64,000 bases of DNA, from contig NZ_KQ947475.1 of the NCBI RefSeq assembly GCF_001506075.1, positions 3,325,539 through 3,389,538 of the forward strand. The letters run 5' to 3'. The notes under the pieces are model-generated. The model had not been told where the DNA came from, did no database searches, and saw nothing but the letters and a program-made list of their open reading frames with translations. The DNA is from Vibrio sp. MEBiC08052 (GTDB lineage: Bacteria > Pseudomonadota > Gammaproteobacteria > Enterobacterales > Vibrionaceae). Of this stretch, positions 27,180 through 36,966 are shown in pieces. Each line of letters starts with the position of its first letter. Within the stretch, counting starts at the first letter, position 1. Position numbers and translations under genes: made by a program.

Positions 27180-28487
27180 ATGAACAATCATCTTTTTTCT
27201 AAACATATCATCCAAAGTCTGTTGGATTTAGATGCATATAAAATCAATATGATGCAGGCCATTCATACTTTCTACCCTAATATCGAGGTTCGTTACGAAC
27301 TGACCGTCCGCTCAGAAGAAGATATCAGCGGATTACTCCCAGAAATTCGTGGAGAAGTGGAACAACTGTCGAAGTTACGCTTTTCTCAAGCAGAAATCGA
27401 CTATCTGAAAAAGAGTTCTCCTCATCTAAAACCAGCTTTCCTGCATGCATTGCGTTATTTTCAATTTCAACCCGCACAGCAGGTTGAGTTTGGCATCATC
27501 CAGCAAGGTTCACAACGTCAGCTGCGAATCGGGATTCGCGGAACATGGCGTGACACAATTCTGTATGAGACCATGATTATGGCGATCATTTCAGAAGTCA
27601 GAAGCCGATATAACTGGCAAGATGTTCCCGCTGACTTGCCTCGTCAGGTTCTGCACAATAAACTCGTGGCGCTGAAGCGTGAGCTGGCCGAGCGCGGTAT
27701 TGATAACTTTAGACTCACAGAAATGGGCACGCGTCGCCGCTTCTCAGCACAAATACAAGAACAAGTCATGGCCGAGTTGAAGCAAGAGATCCCTGAGCTG
27801 TTACTCGGTACGAGCAACTATCATTTCGCCCGAAAATTTGACCTGAAACCAATTGGCACAATTGCGCACGAATGGTTTATGGGTCATCAGGCACTGGTAA
27901 ATCCGGGAGATTCACAACGCGTCGCGCTGGAACAGTGGCTGACAGCATTTGATGGTCAACTATCTATCGCGCCTACCGATACTCTCAATATCGATGCTTT
28001 TCTCAATGATTTTAATATGCATTTAGCGAAAGCTTACGATGGTGTCCGGCATGATTCCGGTTGTCCCTTTACTTGGGGCGAGAAGATGATTGCACACTAC
28101 AAAAAACTAGGGATAGACCCTCGGACGAAACTCTTTATTTTCTCTGATAGCCTCGACTTCAGTCAGGCACTGGAACTGTGTGAGTATTTTGCCGGACGTG
28201 CTCAGATTTCTTTCGGGATTGGGACATTCTTAACCAACGATCTCGGTGGCTGGAAAAACCAATATGGTCAAACCTATGCACCGCTATCGATTGTGATCAA
28301 ACTCGCTGAATGTCATGGCCGCCCCGTTGCGAAGATCAGCGACGAGCCAGAAAAAGCCATGTGTGAAGATGCTGTTTTTCTTGCCAATTTGAAGCAACAA
28401 TTCAATATCGATTTCAATATTGATCAGCTTATCGCTACTCTCAAAGACATGAAACATAACCAACGCAAATATATTGCAGCTGCCTGA
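27180..28487 (+). CDS. pncB: Nicotinate phosphoribosyltransferase
   Basis: Cytoplasmic NAD-salvage enzyme of 435 residues that joins nicotinate to PRPP with ATP hydrolysis to give nicotinate mononucleotide. Family motifs are SLLDLDAYKINMMQA, YELTVR, TEMGTRRRFS with the catalytic region around it, GTIAHEWFMGHQAL (phosphohistidine site), and GIGTFLTND. GAGGATG precedes the ATG. Regulation by the divergent nrtR product is likely. Confidence 0.96.
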   Translation: MNNHLFSKHIIQSLLDLDAYKINMMQAIHTFYPNIEVRYELTVRSEEDISGLLPEIRGEVEQLSKLRFSQAEIDYLKKSSPHLKPAFLHALRYFQFQPAQQVEFGIIQQGSQRQLRIGIRGTWRDTILYETMIMAIISEVRSRYNWQDVPADLPRQVLHNKLVALKRELAERGIDNFRLTEMGTRRRFSAQIQEQVMAELKQEIPELLLGTSNYHFARKFDLKPIGTIAHEWFMGHQALVNPGDSQRVALEQWLTAFDGQLSIAPTDTLNIDAFLNDFNMHLAKAYDGVRHDSGCPFTWGEKMIAHYKKLGIDPRTKLFIFSDSLDFSQALELCEYFAGRAQISFGIGTFLTNDLGGWKNQYGQTYAPLSIVIKLAECHGRPVAKISDEPEKAMCEDAVFLANLKQQFNIDFNIDQLIATLKDMKHNQRKYIAAA

Positions 28488-28506
28488 ATCACTGCATGTG
28501 ATTCAG
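28484..28506. terminator. Hairpin at the pncB stop codon
   Basis: CTGAATCAC and GTGATTCAG form a perfect 9-bp stem with loop TGCAT, the left arm covering the pncB TGA. No strong T-run follows. Confidence 0.5.
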
Positions 28507-28593
28507 GTTACTCTATCCAACAAATAACCTGATGGATAAACAACCTGTCCCATTAATCATCGATTTAAAAAAAAACCGCTTAATCAGCTCATT

Positions 28594-29766
28594 TTAACAA
28601 ATAAGCGTTTCAAAAAAGGGGCGGTATACGGGGATCAGTTTAACGATCGGAGTCAGTGCAGCAGCGTCTTCTTCACGACGGCACACTTTGATAAACTTGT
28701 GCCATTCCGACGGGTTCACCTTCGCTCTCAGCGCTCTGATAAGTAAGGCATAAGAGCGATTTAAAATCGCTTTCTTTTCCCCTGTCGCTTTGACCATCAA
28801 CATTGCCAGCTCACCAATCACTTTCTTTTTCAGTTCTGCCGGTAATGCCCCGACGGCCATATAACTCGGTTCATAAACCGGATTAAAAAATAAGCCATCT
28901 GCCAAACCTGTTTCAATATATTGTTCATAAATTTCGTCATAGAGTCTGACGACTTCAACAACATTATATAAAGAGACAGTCATGCAAATTTCAACACTAA
29001 AATTTGCTTGTTCACTCGCAAGTCGAATCAGTTTATCCATATTCTTAAAGTTGATGCCCTTACGAGTACGCAGCCCAATCTCTCCCAAGCCATCCAGTGA
29101 TACCGTGAAATGAACCTGCTCGAATTTAGATAATGCATCGATTAATCCATCACCATTGCGCAGCTTGGTAAACTGACCATTTGACGAGTAGCGCACCGTC
29201 GCATCCGCTGGTGTGTTGGCGATGATATCGATAGTGCTCAGCGACATCGTGGGATCCCCCCCATAAATCGAGACTAACCTGGCATGTTTCAAGTTATCAT
29301 AAATACGAGTAACCTCTTCAACCGGCATGTTTTTATGCTCTGCGGTCTTGTCAGTGATGCCGATTTCATCTCGAATCCCCCAGTCTGAAAGCTCATCGAG
29401 ACGCTTGTCAGACACAAGACACATTCCACAGGACATCCCACAAGTGATATCAGGTGCAAGATAAAAATAGATGAAGTCTCTTCCGCCACGATCCCAATAC
29501 TGACTGAGTTCCCCGTTTTTCTCATAGCCCAATTCGGAGAAAAAGGTTGTCACTGATTTCGCCATGCACGTTGTACAACGGGTATGCATACGCGCCTTAT
29601 CATTTTTCAGATGTGCTTCCCTGAGCTGATTCAACCAATCGCTCGTCAAATAATCATCAAGTGATTCATGTCCGACAGGAGAAATATAACAGCAGGGAGA
29701 GTATCCGACTGGATTGCTGTAGATAGAAAGAAATGGCGCTAAACACACGGGTTTATTATTGCTCAT
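28594..29766 (-). CDS. Radical SAM enzyme with N-terminal twitch/SPASM-like cysteines
   Basis: Iron-sulphur enzyme of 390 residues. The radical SAM cluster motif is CGMSCGMC (C109, C113, C116), followed by the SAM-binding GGDPT in SIYGGDPTMS and a strand TVSLDGLGE. Extra cysteines come before the core: C8, C25-C26, C64 and C67 (CTTC), resembling a twitch or SPASM-type auxiliary cluster placed at the N-terminus. No peptide precursor, transporter or partner gene is adjacent; neighbours are pncB and a CorC-domain protein. Substrate unknown. Confidence 0.82.
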   Translation of the reverse strand: MSNNKPVCLAPFLSIYSNPVGYSPCCYISPVGHESLDDYLTSDWLNQLREAHLKNDKARMHTRCTTCMAKSVTTFFSELGYEKNGELSQYWDRGGRDFIYFYLAPDITCGMSCGMCLVSDKRLDELSDWGIRDEIGITDKTAEHKNMPVEEVTRIYDNLKHARLVSIYGGDPTMSLSTIDIIANTPADATVRYSSNGQFTKLRNGDGLIDALSKFEQVHFTVSLDGLGEIGLRTRKGINFKNMDKLIRLASEQANFSVEICMTVSLYNVVEVVRLYDEIYEQYIETGLADGLFFNPVYEPSYMAVGALPAELKKKVIGELAMLMVKATGEKKAILNRSYALLIRALRAKVNPSEWHKFIKVCRREEDAAALTPIVKLIPVYRPFFETLIC

Positions 29767-29896
29767 TCGCCCCGATACTCATCCGAATTTTTTGAATACA
29801 CAACTTTAATTAGGTTTATGTTTTTATTCAACATATATCAGTAAAGCTTTAAATCGGAATTGATCTGACGATAGTCTGAAAATACATAATAACCAT

Positions 29897-30157
29897 TCAA
29901 TTCATCGGTAACTTTAATCCGACGAGCTGCACCTGCCAATCGCGAACGCGGGCAACGACCCAAGTCAATCCCTGCCAGTAGAAGGAATCCCCTTGTTCAG
30001 GGTTTTCTCCAAGCTGCTGATAAACCAACATTTCTAATGTCATATCTTTGGGGTAATCACTGAGATCCAGTCCGTAATACAAACCGATATCAGCGACCGC
30101 CACTTTCGCTTCCAGAAAAAAATCGCCCAAAAGCCGACCAACGATATCAACACGCAT
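29897..30157 (-). CDS. Stand-alone CorC/HlyC transporter-associated-like domain protein
   Basis: Protein of 86 residues. The C-terminal half (NPEQGDSFYWQGLTWVVARVRDWQVQLVGLKL) resembles the CorC_HlyC domain found at the end of CorC proteins and NhaP2-type K+/H+ antiporters, where it modulates transport. No membrane helices and no nearby antiporter gene. AAGGAGG precedes the ATG at 30157. Assignment is by pattern only. Confidence 0.55.
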   Translation of the reverse strand: MRVDIVGRLLGDFFLEAKVAVADIGLYYGLDLSDYPKDMTLEMLVYQQLGENPEQGDSFYWQGLTWVVARVRDWQVQLVGLKLPMN

Positions 30158-30377
30158 CTTTCCTCCTTGATTCATATTTTGGTATGTGGACTTGATCCGA
30201 TTATCCGGTTCGAATCACATCACTTTGTCAGGAAGTTTTCATCACTAACAAAATTTAATACTATGCAATCAATTTCATTTCAGCAAATTCAAACAGATCA
30301 TCTACTCGGTCAATGACAAAAATTGCCACAGCGATACAAGAATGGGGCCTTCATATCAATAAACAAGGTAATATATA

Positions 30378-30404
30378 CCCTGAGCAGACGAGGATCTGCT
30401 CGGG
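30378..30404 (-). terminator. Hairpin after the MscS-family gene
   Basis: CCCTGAGCAGA and TCTGCTCGGG pair with one mismatch around a short loop, 23 bases past the stop of the minus-strand channel gene. Confidence 0.55.
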
Positions 30405-30426
30405 CAATTTGCTGGGGTAACTAGGA

Positions 30427-31527
30427 TCAACCTCGTTTTAGACGCACTTCGAGTGGCTCTGCTCCCACACTTTCAGGCTCTAGTTTGAGGGTTTGGGTTG
30501 GATAAGCAATATCAGCACCGTGATGATGGATGATTTCCATGACTTTTAACAGCACATCCTGTTTCACTTCATGATAACGCATCCAGTTGACAGTTTTCGT
30601 GAAAGTGTAGATGAAGAAGTCTAGCGATGATGCGCCAAAAGAATCAAAATTAACAATCAGCGTCTGGTTCGCATCAATATCAGGATGTTCCTCTAACATC
30701 TGTCTCACATCAGTAACAATCGTAGCAACCTTCTCTGAATCGCCATATCGTAAGCCAATGACCTCATAGATACGTCGATTGAGCATCCGAGACGGGTTTT
30801 CAACCACAATGCTACTGAACACCGAATTCGGCACATAAAGCGGACGTTTATCAAACGTGCGAATCACTGTCATCCGCCAACCAATCCGTTCCACAGTCCC
30901 TTCAATGGCACGATCCGGTGAGCGAATCCAGTCTCCCACTTTAAAAGGACGGTCAAAATAGATCATCATGCCCCCGAAAAAATTCGACAGCAGATCTTTC
31001 GCAGCAAAACCGACCACTAAGCCACCAACGCCTCCAAACGTCAGTAATCCGGACAGACTGAGACCAAATGTTTGCATGATCGACAATAGACCGACCACAA
31101 ACACAAGCAACTTGATGACCTTGGAAATGGCCTGAACGGTTGTTTTATCTTTGTCTTTCGTCTGCAATACGTAATGTTCTATATTGTTGACCAACCGTAT
31201 CAACGTCCAGACAACGCAACAGACCAACAGGACTAATTTAAGCGTTTCCAGCCAGTCTAATCGGCTATCGCTCAGATCTTCGAGCAACAAACCGAGGGAA
31301 ATACTCGCCGGCCAGAGCCAGAGTAATACACTGATCGGTGAACGCAAGGCATGGAGTAACAGGTCATCCCAACGGACTTTGGTTCTTTCAGTGATTTGAT
31401 TTAAATGACGATAGAGAAAGCGCCATAATATCCAGGCGACAAAACTGGCAAGCGTAATCAAAAGCACACTTGCGTCTTCTCGTTGCCAGATAGGGGATGA
31501 AAGAATATCGGTAATCCATGAATTCAT
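30427..31527 (-). CDS. MscS-family mechanosensitive ion channel
   Basis: Inner-membrane channel of 366 residues with about five membrane helices and a cytoplasmic vestibule. The pore-lining helix is the Gly/Ala-rich stretch GLLTFGGVGGLVVGFAAKDLLSNFFGG, followed by the beta domain (GDWIRSPDRAIEGTVERIGWRMT, YVPNSVFSSIVVENPSRM). Size and layout resemble E. coli YnaI. It would open under membrane tension and release solutes on osmotic downshock, relevant to an organism that makes ectoine. Confidence 0.93.
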   Translation of the reverse strand: MNSWITDILSSPIWQREDASVLLITLASFVAWILWRFLYRHLNQITERTKVRWDDLLLHALRSPISVLLWLWPASISLGLLLEDLSDSRLDWLETLKLVLLVCCVVWTLIRLVNNIEHYVLQTKDKDKTTVQAISKVIKLLVFVVGLLSIMQTFGLSLSGLLTFGGVGGLVVGFAAKDLLSNFFGGMMIYFDRPFKVGDWIRSPDRAIEGTVERIGWRMTVIRTFDKRPLYVPNSVFSSIVVENPSRMLNRRIYEVIGLRYGDSEKVATIVTDVRQMLEEHPDIDANQTLIVNFDSFGASSLDFFIYTFTKTVNWMRYHEVKQDVLLKVMEIIHHHGADIAYPTQTLKLEPESVGAEPLEVRLKRG

Positions 31528-31651
31528 AGGTTGTGGTAAGTTCTCAATATCAGTGAGTTGAACGCTAGCAAAAAATATCGCATATCACCAGCCCCAGTCC
31601 ACGTCATTGATACGATTCTGACCAAACATGATCACATCGCTTAAAAACAGA

Positions 31652-32080
31652 CTAATCGCTGCTGGTAAACCCTTCGGCGAAAGAGCTTCTGGTGTTCACC
31701 CGACGCCAAGCGTTGTCGGGCTTCTCCAGTGTGTGTTCGTAACCTTTTTTGATCAAAACCTGAACCGGTTGACTCGGTTCAACTCGCTTTAACTGAGGAG
31801 AGGTAGCTGTACCACTCATCTGATAGATATTTTCCTGACCACCACTTTTAAACTGAACCTGCTTCCCATTAAAATCAAATTTCGTGGTAATCAGGTGATT
31901 ATTTCGGTAAACCCCACGCTCACTGAATGTAATCACTTCTCGTCGATCATTCATAACTTGCGTTTCCAACCAAGCACCGTAGATTTTTTTTGGGCTGGTA
32001 TACTCTTGATAACTCATATAAATCAACACTGCGCTACAGCCAATCAGCAATAGTCCCAACACTGCCAATAACGATTTCAA
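31652..32080 (-). CDS. DUF2850 membrane-anchored protein, TTG start
   Basis: Protein of 142 residues found in Vibrio. It has an N-terminal membrane helix (LLAVLGLLLIGCSAVLIYMSY) and a small beta-rich periplasmic domain (KKIYGAWLETQV, REVITFSERGVYRNNHLITTKFDF). The start codon appears to be TTG at 32080, supported by AAGGAG seven bases upstream and by the absence of an ATG in a sensible place. Function unknown. Confidence 0.8.
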   Translation of the reverse strand: MKSLLAVLGLLLIGCSAVLIYMSYQEYTSPKKIYGAWLETQVMNDRREVITFSERGVYRNNHLITTKFDFNGKQVQFKSGGQENIYQMSGTATSPQLKRVEPSQPVQVLIKKGYEHTLEKPDNAWRRVNTRSSFAEGFTSSD

Positions 32081-32310
32081 TGGTGTGCTCCTTCTAGCAA
32101 CTTCAGGGACGACTGATCATTAAGGAGAATCATCGTCAGGCTCACGTCCATTGGAACAAATTCTGAGCATGGACACAATCCAGAACGATGACATATCCTT
32201 CAAAAATTGACATCTACCAAACGAATAACGCAGTCTTCATTCAACAATCAGACAGATAATGGCGCTTCTCAATTCGACAAAGCCCCGGAATCATTGCCGT
32301 TTAGCCTAAA

Positions 32311-33162
32311 TTAATAGGTCTCAAATTGACCACTGTTGTAATCGTTGATCGCTTGTTCAATTTCAGCATACGAGTTCATCACAAACGGACCATAGTGTAC
32401 CACAGGTTCGTGAATTGGTTCACCGGCAAGAATCAACATACCGCTGTCAGGCGTGTTGGACTGCGCCATTAAGCAATCTCCCTGAGTCAGCAAAGCAAAC
32501 TCTCCGGCTTTGACAACACGGGAGCTCAGTTGAACTTCACCCCGATAAACGTAGATCATGGCCTGATGCTGTTGCGGTATATTGAGATGAAGCGACTGTC
32601 CTAAGTTCGCCCGCCAGTCTGCGACAAGCAACGGCACACCCGTTTGCAGTAACGGACCACGCAACATCTGACCTGCAACTTCAGCCTGACCGGCAAGCAC
32701 TCTCAACAGCCCAGTCTCATCATGCGTATATTCAGTGATGACTTCAGGCTGAAAATCATGGTATTGAGCCGGCTGCATCTTATTTTTTGCCGGCTGGTTA
32801 ATCCAAATCTGAAATCCATGTAAGGAACCATCTTCCATCATTGGCATTTCACTATGGATAACACCACGACCTGCAGCCATCCATTGTGCCCCACCGGAAC
32901 GAAGTTCTCCGACATTACCCATATGATCCCGATGTTGAAAATGGCCTTGCATCATATAAGTCAGCGTCTCGATACCACGATGCGGATGTGGTGGAAAACC
33001 ACCGACATAATCAGCCCGTTCATCAGACTTAAGCTCATCGAGCATCAAAAACGGTGAAAACTGTTTGTGGTTGAAACCGGCGACACGACGAATTTTGACA
33101 CCATCTCCGTCAGAAGTCGGCTGAGCCGAGATAATTTGGTGAATCTGCCGTACGTTTGACAT
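32311..33162 (-). CDS. Pirin-family protein
   Basis: Bicupin protein of 283 residues. The N-terminal cupin holds the metal site HPHRGIETLTYMMQGHFQHRD plus the distal Glu in VIHSEMP. The second cupin is degenerate. Some bacterial pirins have quercetin dioxygenase activity; others bind metabolic enzymes. The start MSNVRQIHQ has GGAGA upstream, while the longer frame to 33213 lacks a site. Monocistronic. Confidence 0.92.
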   Translation of the reverse strand: MSNVRQIHQIISAQPTSDGDGVKIRRVAGFNHKQFSPFLMLDELKSDERADYVGGFPPHPHRGIETLTYMMQGHFQHRDHMGNVGELRSGGAQWMAAGRGVIHSEMPMMEDGSLHGFQIWINQPAKNKMQPAQYHDFQPEVITEYTHDETGLLRVLAGQAEVAGQMLRGPLLQTGVPLLVADWRANLGQSLHLNIPQQHQAMIYVYRGEVQLSSRVVKAGEFALLTQGDCLMAQSNTPDSGMLILAGEPIHEPVVHYGPFVMNSYAEIEQAINDYNSGQFETY

Positions 33163-33275
33163 AGCTACTCTCCGGTTATTATTCAAATGACAAACAGATT
33201 CTAAAAAACTCAACCGCCAATGATGAGAAGGTGCATTCGAGCCTCTTAATCAAAAAATTTGAAGCTGATCGAATT

Positions 33276-34922
33276 TTATACGGTAAACTTCCCGAGCACT
33301 TGAAACAGATGCCGATGAAGCTCATCTAGCTTACGACAGGCCTGATCAACTTCAGAGGACTCTTCAACACTCTCCTGAGACTGTGCTTCAATGACACTAA
33401 TTTCTTCCTGAATATGTTTTGCCATCTTACTCTGTTCCACTATCACAGCAGCGATTTGGGTTGTTCTTTCCGTGACATGATCCATCGACACCATCATATC
33501 ATCAATCGCCCGCTGGGTTTCCTCACTGGACTGTTTCGTCACGGATGCTCTCTCTGTTGCCTGATTCATAATCTGGACAGCATCTCGGACACTCTTTTCC
33601 AGATTGGTGATCATTTCATTGACATCTTCAGTACAGTTTTGAGTTTTATTCGCCAATCCTCTAACTTCATCGGCAACGACAGCAAATCCACGCCCGGATT
33701 CTCCGGCCCTTGCAGCTTCAATCGCAGCGTTAAGCGCTAACAAATTTGTCTGCTCAGCAATCCCACTGATAATTGTTAAGATTGAACTGATCTTGTTGGT
33801 GAATTCATCAATGCGAGAAATGGCCGTCACAGCCTGCTCCACACTCTCATCCAGTAACCCGATACTCTGTTGCGTTGCACCGACCTGATGGCGCCCCTCA
33901 CTGGCAGACTGACCGGCCTTTTCTGTGGAACCTGCCACCTCGGAAGTACGCTGGGAAACATCCTGAATAGCGACACTCATCTCTTGGCTGGAAGCCGATA
34001 CATCTCGCATGGACGCCACCTGTTTTTCAGCGGTCTGACAAGCTTTGCGCGACATTTCCCCTAACGACGACACATGAATATTGTTCTGTTCGGCATTGCT
34101 GATAATCTGTTTCACCAGTTCATGGAGTTCACTCATGAATTTATCAAGATAAGAAGCGAGCTCTCCCAGTTCATCACGACGATCTAATTTCAGCCGCTGT
34201 GTTAAATCCCCACCGCCTTTTGCCAAGGCTTGGATTTGCCGGGTGATATTTTTCAAATCACCAGTAATCAATAATGGGAAAAACCAAATAATCCCCAGAC
34301 AAATCAGCAGAGAAAAACCGACTAACCATAACTGACCTGTCCGGTAATTCTGATGCATGGCTTCCAGTTGCTCGGTCCGCTCATCAGCGTTGAAAACAAC
34401 AATATCAGTAATCAATTCAAGATAGTGCTGAGTCTCTTGAAACAAATCAAACCCCTCTTTGAACGATAAGCCAATCGCTGTACTACGACCGACCCGGGTG
34501 TTTGAACTTCTTTCTTGCTCAATTCTCCTCGTCACTTTCAGCCATTCAGGATAAGTTACCCAAAATTGTTCAATCAGTTGCTTCATCTCTGCATTCAACT
34601 GAAATGATTTGAGTTTTTCCATACTCTGACTGGCACTTACGATACTATCTTCATGCATTTTTTGCATGAGCTGATACTGCTCACTTTTAACCGGTAAGGT
34701 CAACATACTCCGCTCAGCGACCCAAGCCTGATAGAGATCCCGATTCGCTAACTGCACCAAACTCAGTGCTGGTATTTCGTGGCGAGTCACGATGGTGATC
34801 GCTTCAGCCTGTAGTCCTTCTGAATACAAACTCCTGCCCGATAATGTTAATACCAATAACATGACAAAAATCAATGGGATACATAACTTCCAGCGAATGC
34901 CTAAATTCTTAAAATAATTCAT
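33276..34922 (-). CDS. Methyl-accepting chemotaxis protein
   Basis: Chemoreceptor of 548 residues. The membrane helix ([18 protein letters not shown]) is followed by a periplasmic four-helix-bundle-like domain (about 35-190), a second helix ([23 protein letters not shown]), HAMP ([13 protein letters not shown]) and the signalling domain with [20 protein letters not shown] and [20 protein letters not shown] precedes the start. Upstream on the same strand, 141 bp away, is a periplasmic sensor-domain protein that may deliver ligand information to it. Confidence 0.94.
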   Translation of the reverse strand: MNYFKNLGIRWKLCIPLIFVMLLVLTLSGRSLYSEGLQAEAITIVTRHEIPALSLVQLANRDLYQAWVAERSMLTLPVKSEQYQLMQKMHEDSIVSASQSMEKLKSFQLNAEMKQLIEQFWVTYPEWLKVTRRIEQERSSNTRVGRSTAIGLSFKEGFDLFQETQHYLELITDIVVFNADERTEQLEAMHQNYRTGQLWLVGFSLLICLGIIWFFPLLITGDLKNITRQIQALAKGGGDLTQRLKLDRRDELGELASYLDKFMSELHELVKQIISNAEQNNIHVSSLGEMSRKACQTAEKQVASMRDVSASSQEMSVAIQDVSQRTSEVAGSTEKAGQSASEGRHQVGATQQSIGLLDESVEQAVTAISRIDEFTNKISSILTIISGIAEQTNLLALNAAIEAARAGESGRGFAVVADEVRGLANKTQNCTEDVNEMITNLEKSVRDAVQIMNQATERASVTKQSSEETQRAIDDMMVSMDHVTERTTQIAAVIVEQSKMAKHIQEEISVIEAQSQESVEESSEVDQACRKLDELHRHLFQVLGKFTV

Positions 34923-35063
34923 CAATCCCTCCCAAACGCACACCTCACCTGTCATTTGATAATGAAACAGGAGAGGTGCCACTGACCGTTTCTTGTCTGA
35001 TGATTATGATTATTCTTGGTAAGAGCAGATGGTCTGCTTAATGACGAAATATAAGATGATCAT

Positions 35064-35642
35064 TTACTGATCTTCATACTCATCAAGATTAATCCCGATG
35101 GTTAGCGCTCCTATCGTTTTCCCCTGATCATCCATCACTGGGACGGAAACCTGAACGAGATAACTCAGAACACTGTCATCGTATTCCACTTCACCGATAT
35201 AAGCTTTACCTTGACCACCATTGAACGACTGAATGAACTTAGCTTCATCTCCCTGCCAATAGTCGGATGTCTTGTTGGTCATCGCAACGTTAGCGCCCTG
35301 ATTGTCCATGAGAAACAGCTCCACAAGAAACGGCATACTATTTTCAAGTTCCAACAACCTTTTTGCTGCTTTATTGCTCATGAGAGAGGACATGAAATCA
35401 TCGACATCCGATGTGTTTCTCCATGTCTCATCCATTTTTTTTATCTCATCCAGAGAGACGGCCTGAGCATTCTGCGCTTTGACAGCTTCAATCAGAACAG
35501 GATCTTTACCCCAACTTTCCAACTGAGGAACCAGCTCTTTCAGACTGTCAGGCGTGCCTTCAGCGTGGACAGACGTCAGTGGTAATAGTGAACTAAATGA
35601 TAGCAGTACGGTAAAAATCATCGATGGCAGATGACGAATCAT
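35064..35642 (-). CDS. Free-standing periplasmic Cache/PDC-like sensor protein
   Basis: Exported protein of 192 residues. The signal peptide MIRHLPSMIFTVLLSFSSLLPLTSVHA is followed by a single domain with Cache/PDC features: LELENSMPFLVELFLMDNQGANVAMTNKTSDYWQGDE and YLVQVSVPVMDDQGKTIGALTIGINL. Such domains usually sit inside chemoreceptors or kinases; here it is alone, with no second membrane helix or output module. AAGGAC precedes the ATG at 35642. It is followed by a chemoreceptor gene on the same strand, so the two may work together. Confidence 0.8.
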   Translation of the reverse strand: MIRHLPSMIFTVLLSFSSLLPLTSVHAEGTPDSLKELVPQLESWGKDPVLIEAVKAQNAQAVSLDEIKKMDETWRNTSDVDDFMSSLMSNKAAKRLLELENSMPFLVELFLMDNQGANVAMTNKTSDYWQGDEAKFIQSFNGGQGKAYIGEVEYDDSVLSYLVQVSVPVMDDQGKTIGALTIGINLDEYEDQ

Positions 35643-35757
35643 AGTCGGAGTCCTTATCACATTTATTACTTAGATACAGGACAATATAGCCAACGATAAA
35701 GAAATCAGACAAATTACCTGTAGAAAAAAAACCAATTCGTGAGATCCATTACTGAAT

Positions 35758-35857
35758 GGTTAAGATGACTGTCCTGTCAAGGTGGTTTAGGTGGGTGGTT
35801 AAAGTGACTGTCCTGCTAAGTTAATGACGTTAGTGCTAAAGTGACCGTCCCGTTAAG
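35758..35857 (+). repeat. Three tandem copies of an AARGTGACTGTCCTG repeat
   Basis: Copies at 35758-35781, 35797-35820 and 35834-35857, each about 24 bp with the shape (G)TTAAAGTGACTGTCCTGYTAAG. The ends TTAA/TTAAG make each unit partly inverted. Spacing is 39 and 37 bp. It shares the core CTGTCC with the other dispersed repeats. It lies downstream of asparaginase and upstream of the sensor protein. Confidence 0.75.
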
Positions 35858-35877
35858 AAAACAGCAAGCGGGCATAA

Positions 35878-35903
35878 AATAAAAAAGGGTCCGCAGACCC
35901 TTT
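35878..35903 (-). terminator. Terminator after ansB
   Basis: On the minus strand AAAGGGTC and GACCCTTT form a perfect stem, followed by a run of T (TTTTTTATTTTAT). Confidence 0.8.
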
Positions 35904-35925
35904 GGAAGATATGTATCAGTGGAGA

Positions 35926-36966
35926 TTAGTTTTCGAAGTAATTTCTGATTGTCTCAAGGTTGTCACCGTGAGCCAGTGCCAGAGACAGAAGCACTTTCGC
36001 TTTCTGAGGATTATAAACTCCGGAACCGATCCCTTCCTGTTTTGGCGTTACGAATCCGTTACCGGTGCGGGTTGAACGAACAACAGGAATCCCTTTACCC
36101 ATTGTTTCTTGTACTGCTTCCAGCATAACATCGGATAAAGAGCCGTTGCCGGTTCCTGCAATCACGATCCCTTTCGCACCATCTTTGATTGCTGCATGGA
36201 GCAACGCAGGATCTTGATCTTGATAGCTATACAGGATTTTCACTTTTGGTAATTGTTTGACATGACTGATATCGAAATAAGGCTTATCAACCGGTTTTGT
36301 TGGCTCATAGTAAAAATGCGGTTCACCACTTAAGAATGCGCCCAGATACCCCTGCTCCGTTGCTTTAAATGTATCCAGCATCGTTGAATTGGTTTTGGTG
36401 GTATAAAATGCAGAGCCGATCCGGTCATTCAGCACAACCATTGCGCCACGGTGTTTCGCATCATCATCAGACGCCAGTCTGACAGCTTCCAGCAAGTTCA
36501 TGCCACCATCGGCACTAATCGCAGTTGCCGGACGCATTGCGCCAACAATAACCACAGGTTTGTCACTTTTCACTGTCAAATCAAGGAAAAACGCGGTTTC
36601 CTCAAGTGTGTCAGTACCATGAGTCACCACAACACCACTGGTTTTGGCATCAGCCAGTTGCAGATTGATCGCTTTGCTAAGCTTTAACAAAATATTCTGA
36701 TTAATATTATTACTGTCTGTGTTTGCGATTTGCTCACCAATCACATGGGCAAAATCTTTTAACTCAGGTACAGCAGAGATCAGCAGATCAACACCGATTT
36801 TTCCGGCTTTATAATCTGTTGTATCCATATTTGATTCAGAACTTCCCGCAATGGTTCCTCCAGTTGCGTAAATTTTGACAGTAGGTTTATCCGCGTTTGC
36901 AAAAGAAGCAAAAGAGGTACAGAGCATCAACGCAGCCATCGTTTTGGATAGATATTTTTTATTCAT
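35926..36966 (-). CDS. ansB: Periplasmic L-asparaginase type II
   Basis: Exported amidohydrolase of 346 residues converting asparagine to aspartate and ammonia. The signal peptide is MNKKYLSKTMAALMLCTSFASFANA. The first active-site motif is YATGGTIAGS with T35 the nucleophile; the second is THGTDTLEE with T118 and D119. KPVVIVGAMRP and GIVIAGTGNGSL are also diagnostic. The ribosome site AAAGGTAA lies close to the ATG. Followed by a clear terminator. Confidence 0.95.
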   Translation of the reverse strand: MNKKYLSKTMAALMLCTSFASFANADKPTVKIYATGGTIAGSSESNMDTTDYKAGKIGVDLLISAVPELKDFAHVIGEQIANTDSNNINQNILLKLSKAINLQLADAKTSGVVVTHGTDTLEETAFFLDLTVKSDKPVVIVGAMRPATAISADGGMNLLEAVRLASDDDAKHRGAMVVLNDRIGSAFYTTKTNSTMLDTFKATEQGYLGAFLSGEPHFYYEPTKPVDKPYFDISHVKQLPKVKILYSYQDQDPALLHAAIKDGAKGIVIAGTGNGSLSDVMLEAVQETMGKGIPVVRSTRTGNGFVTPKQEGIGSGVYNPQKAKVLLSLALAHGDNLETIRNYFEN

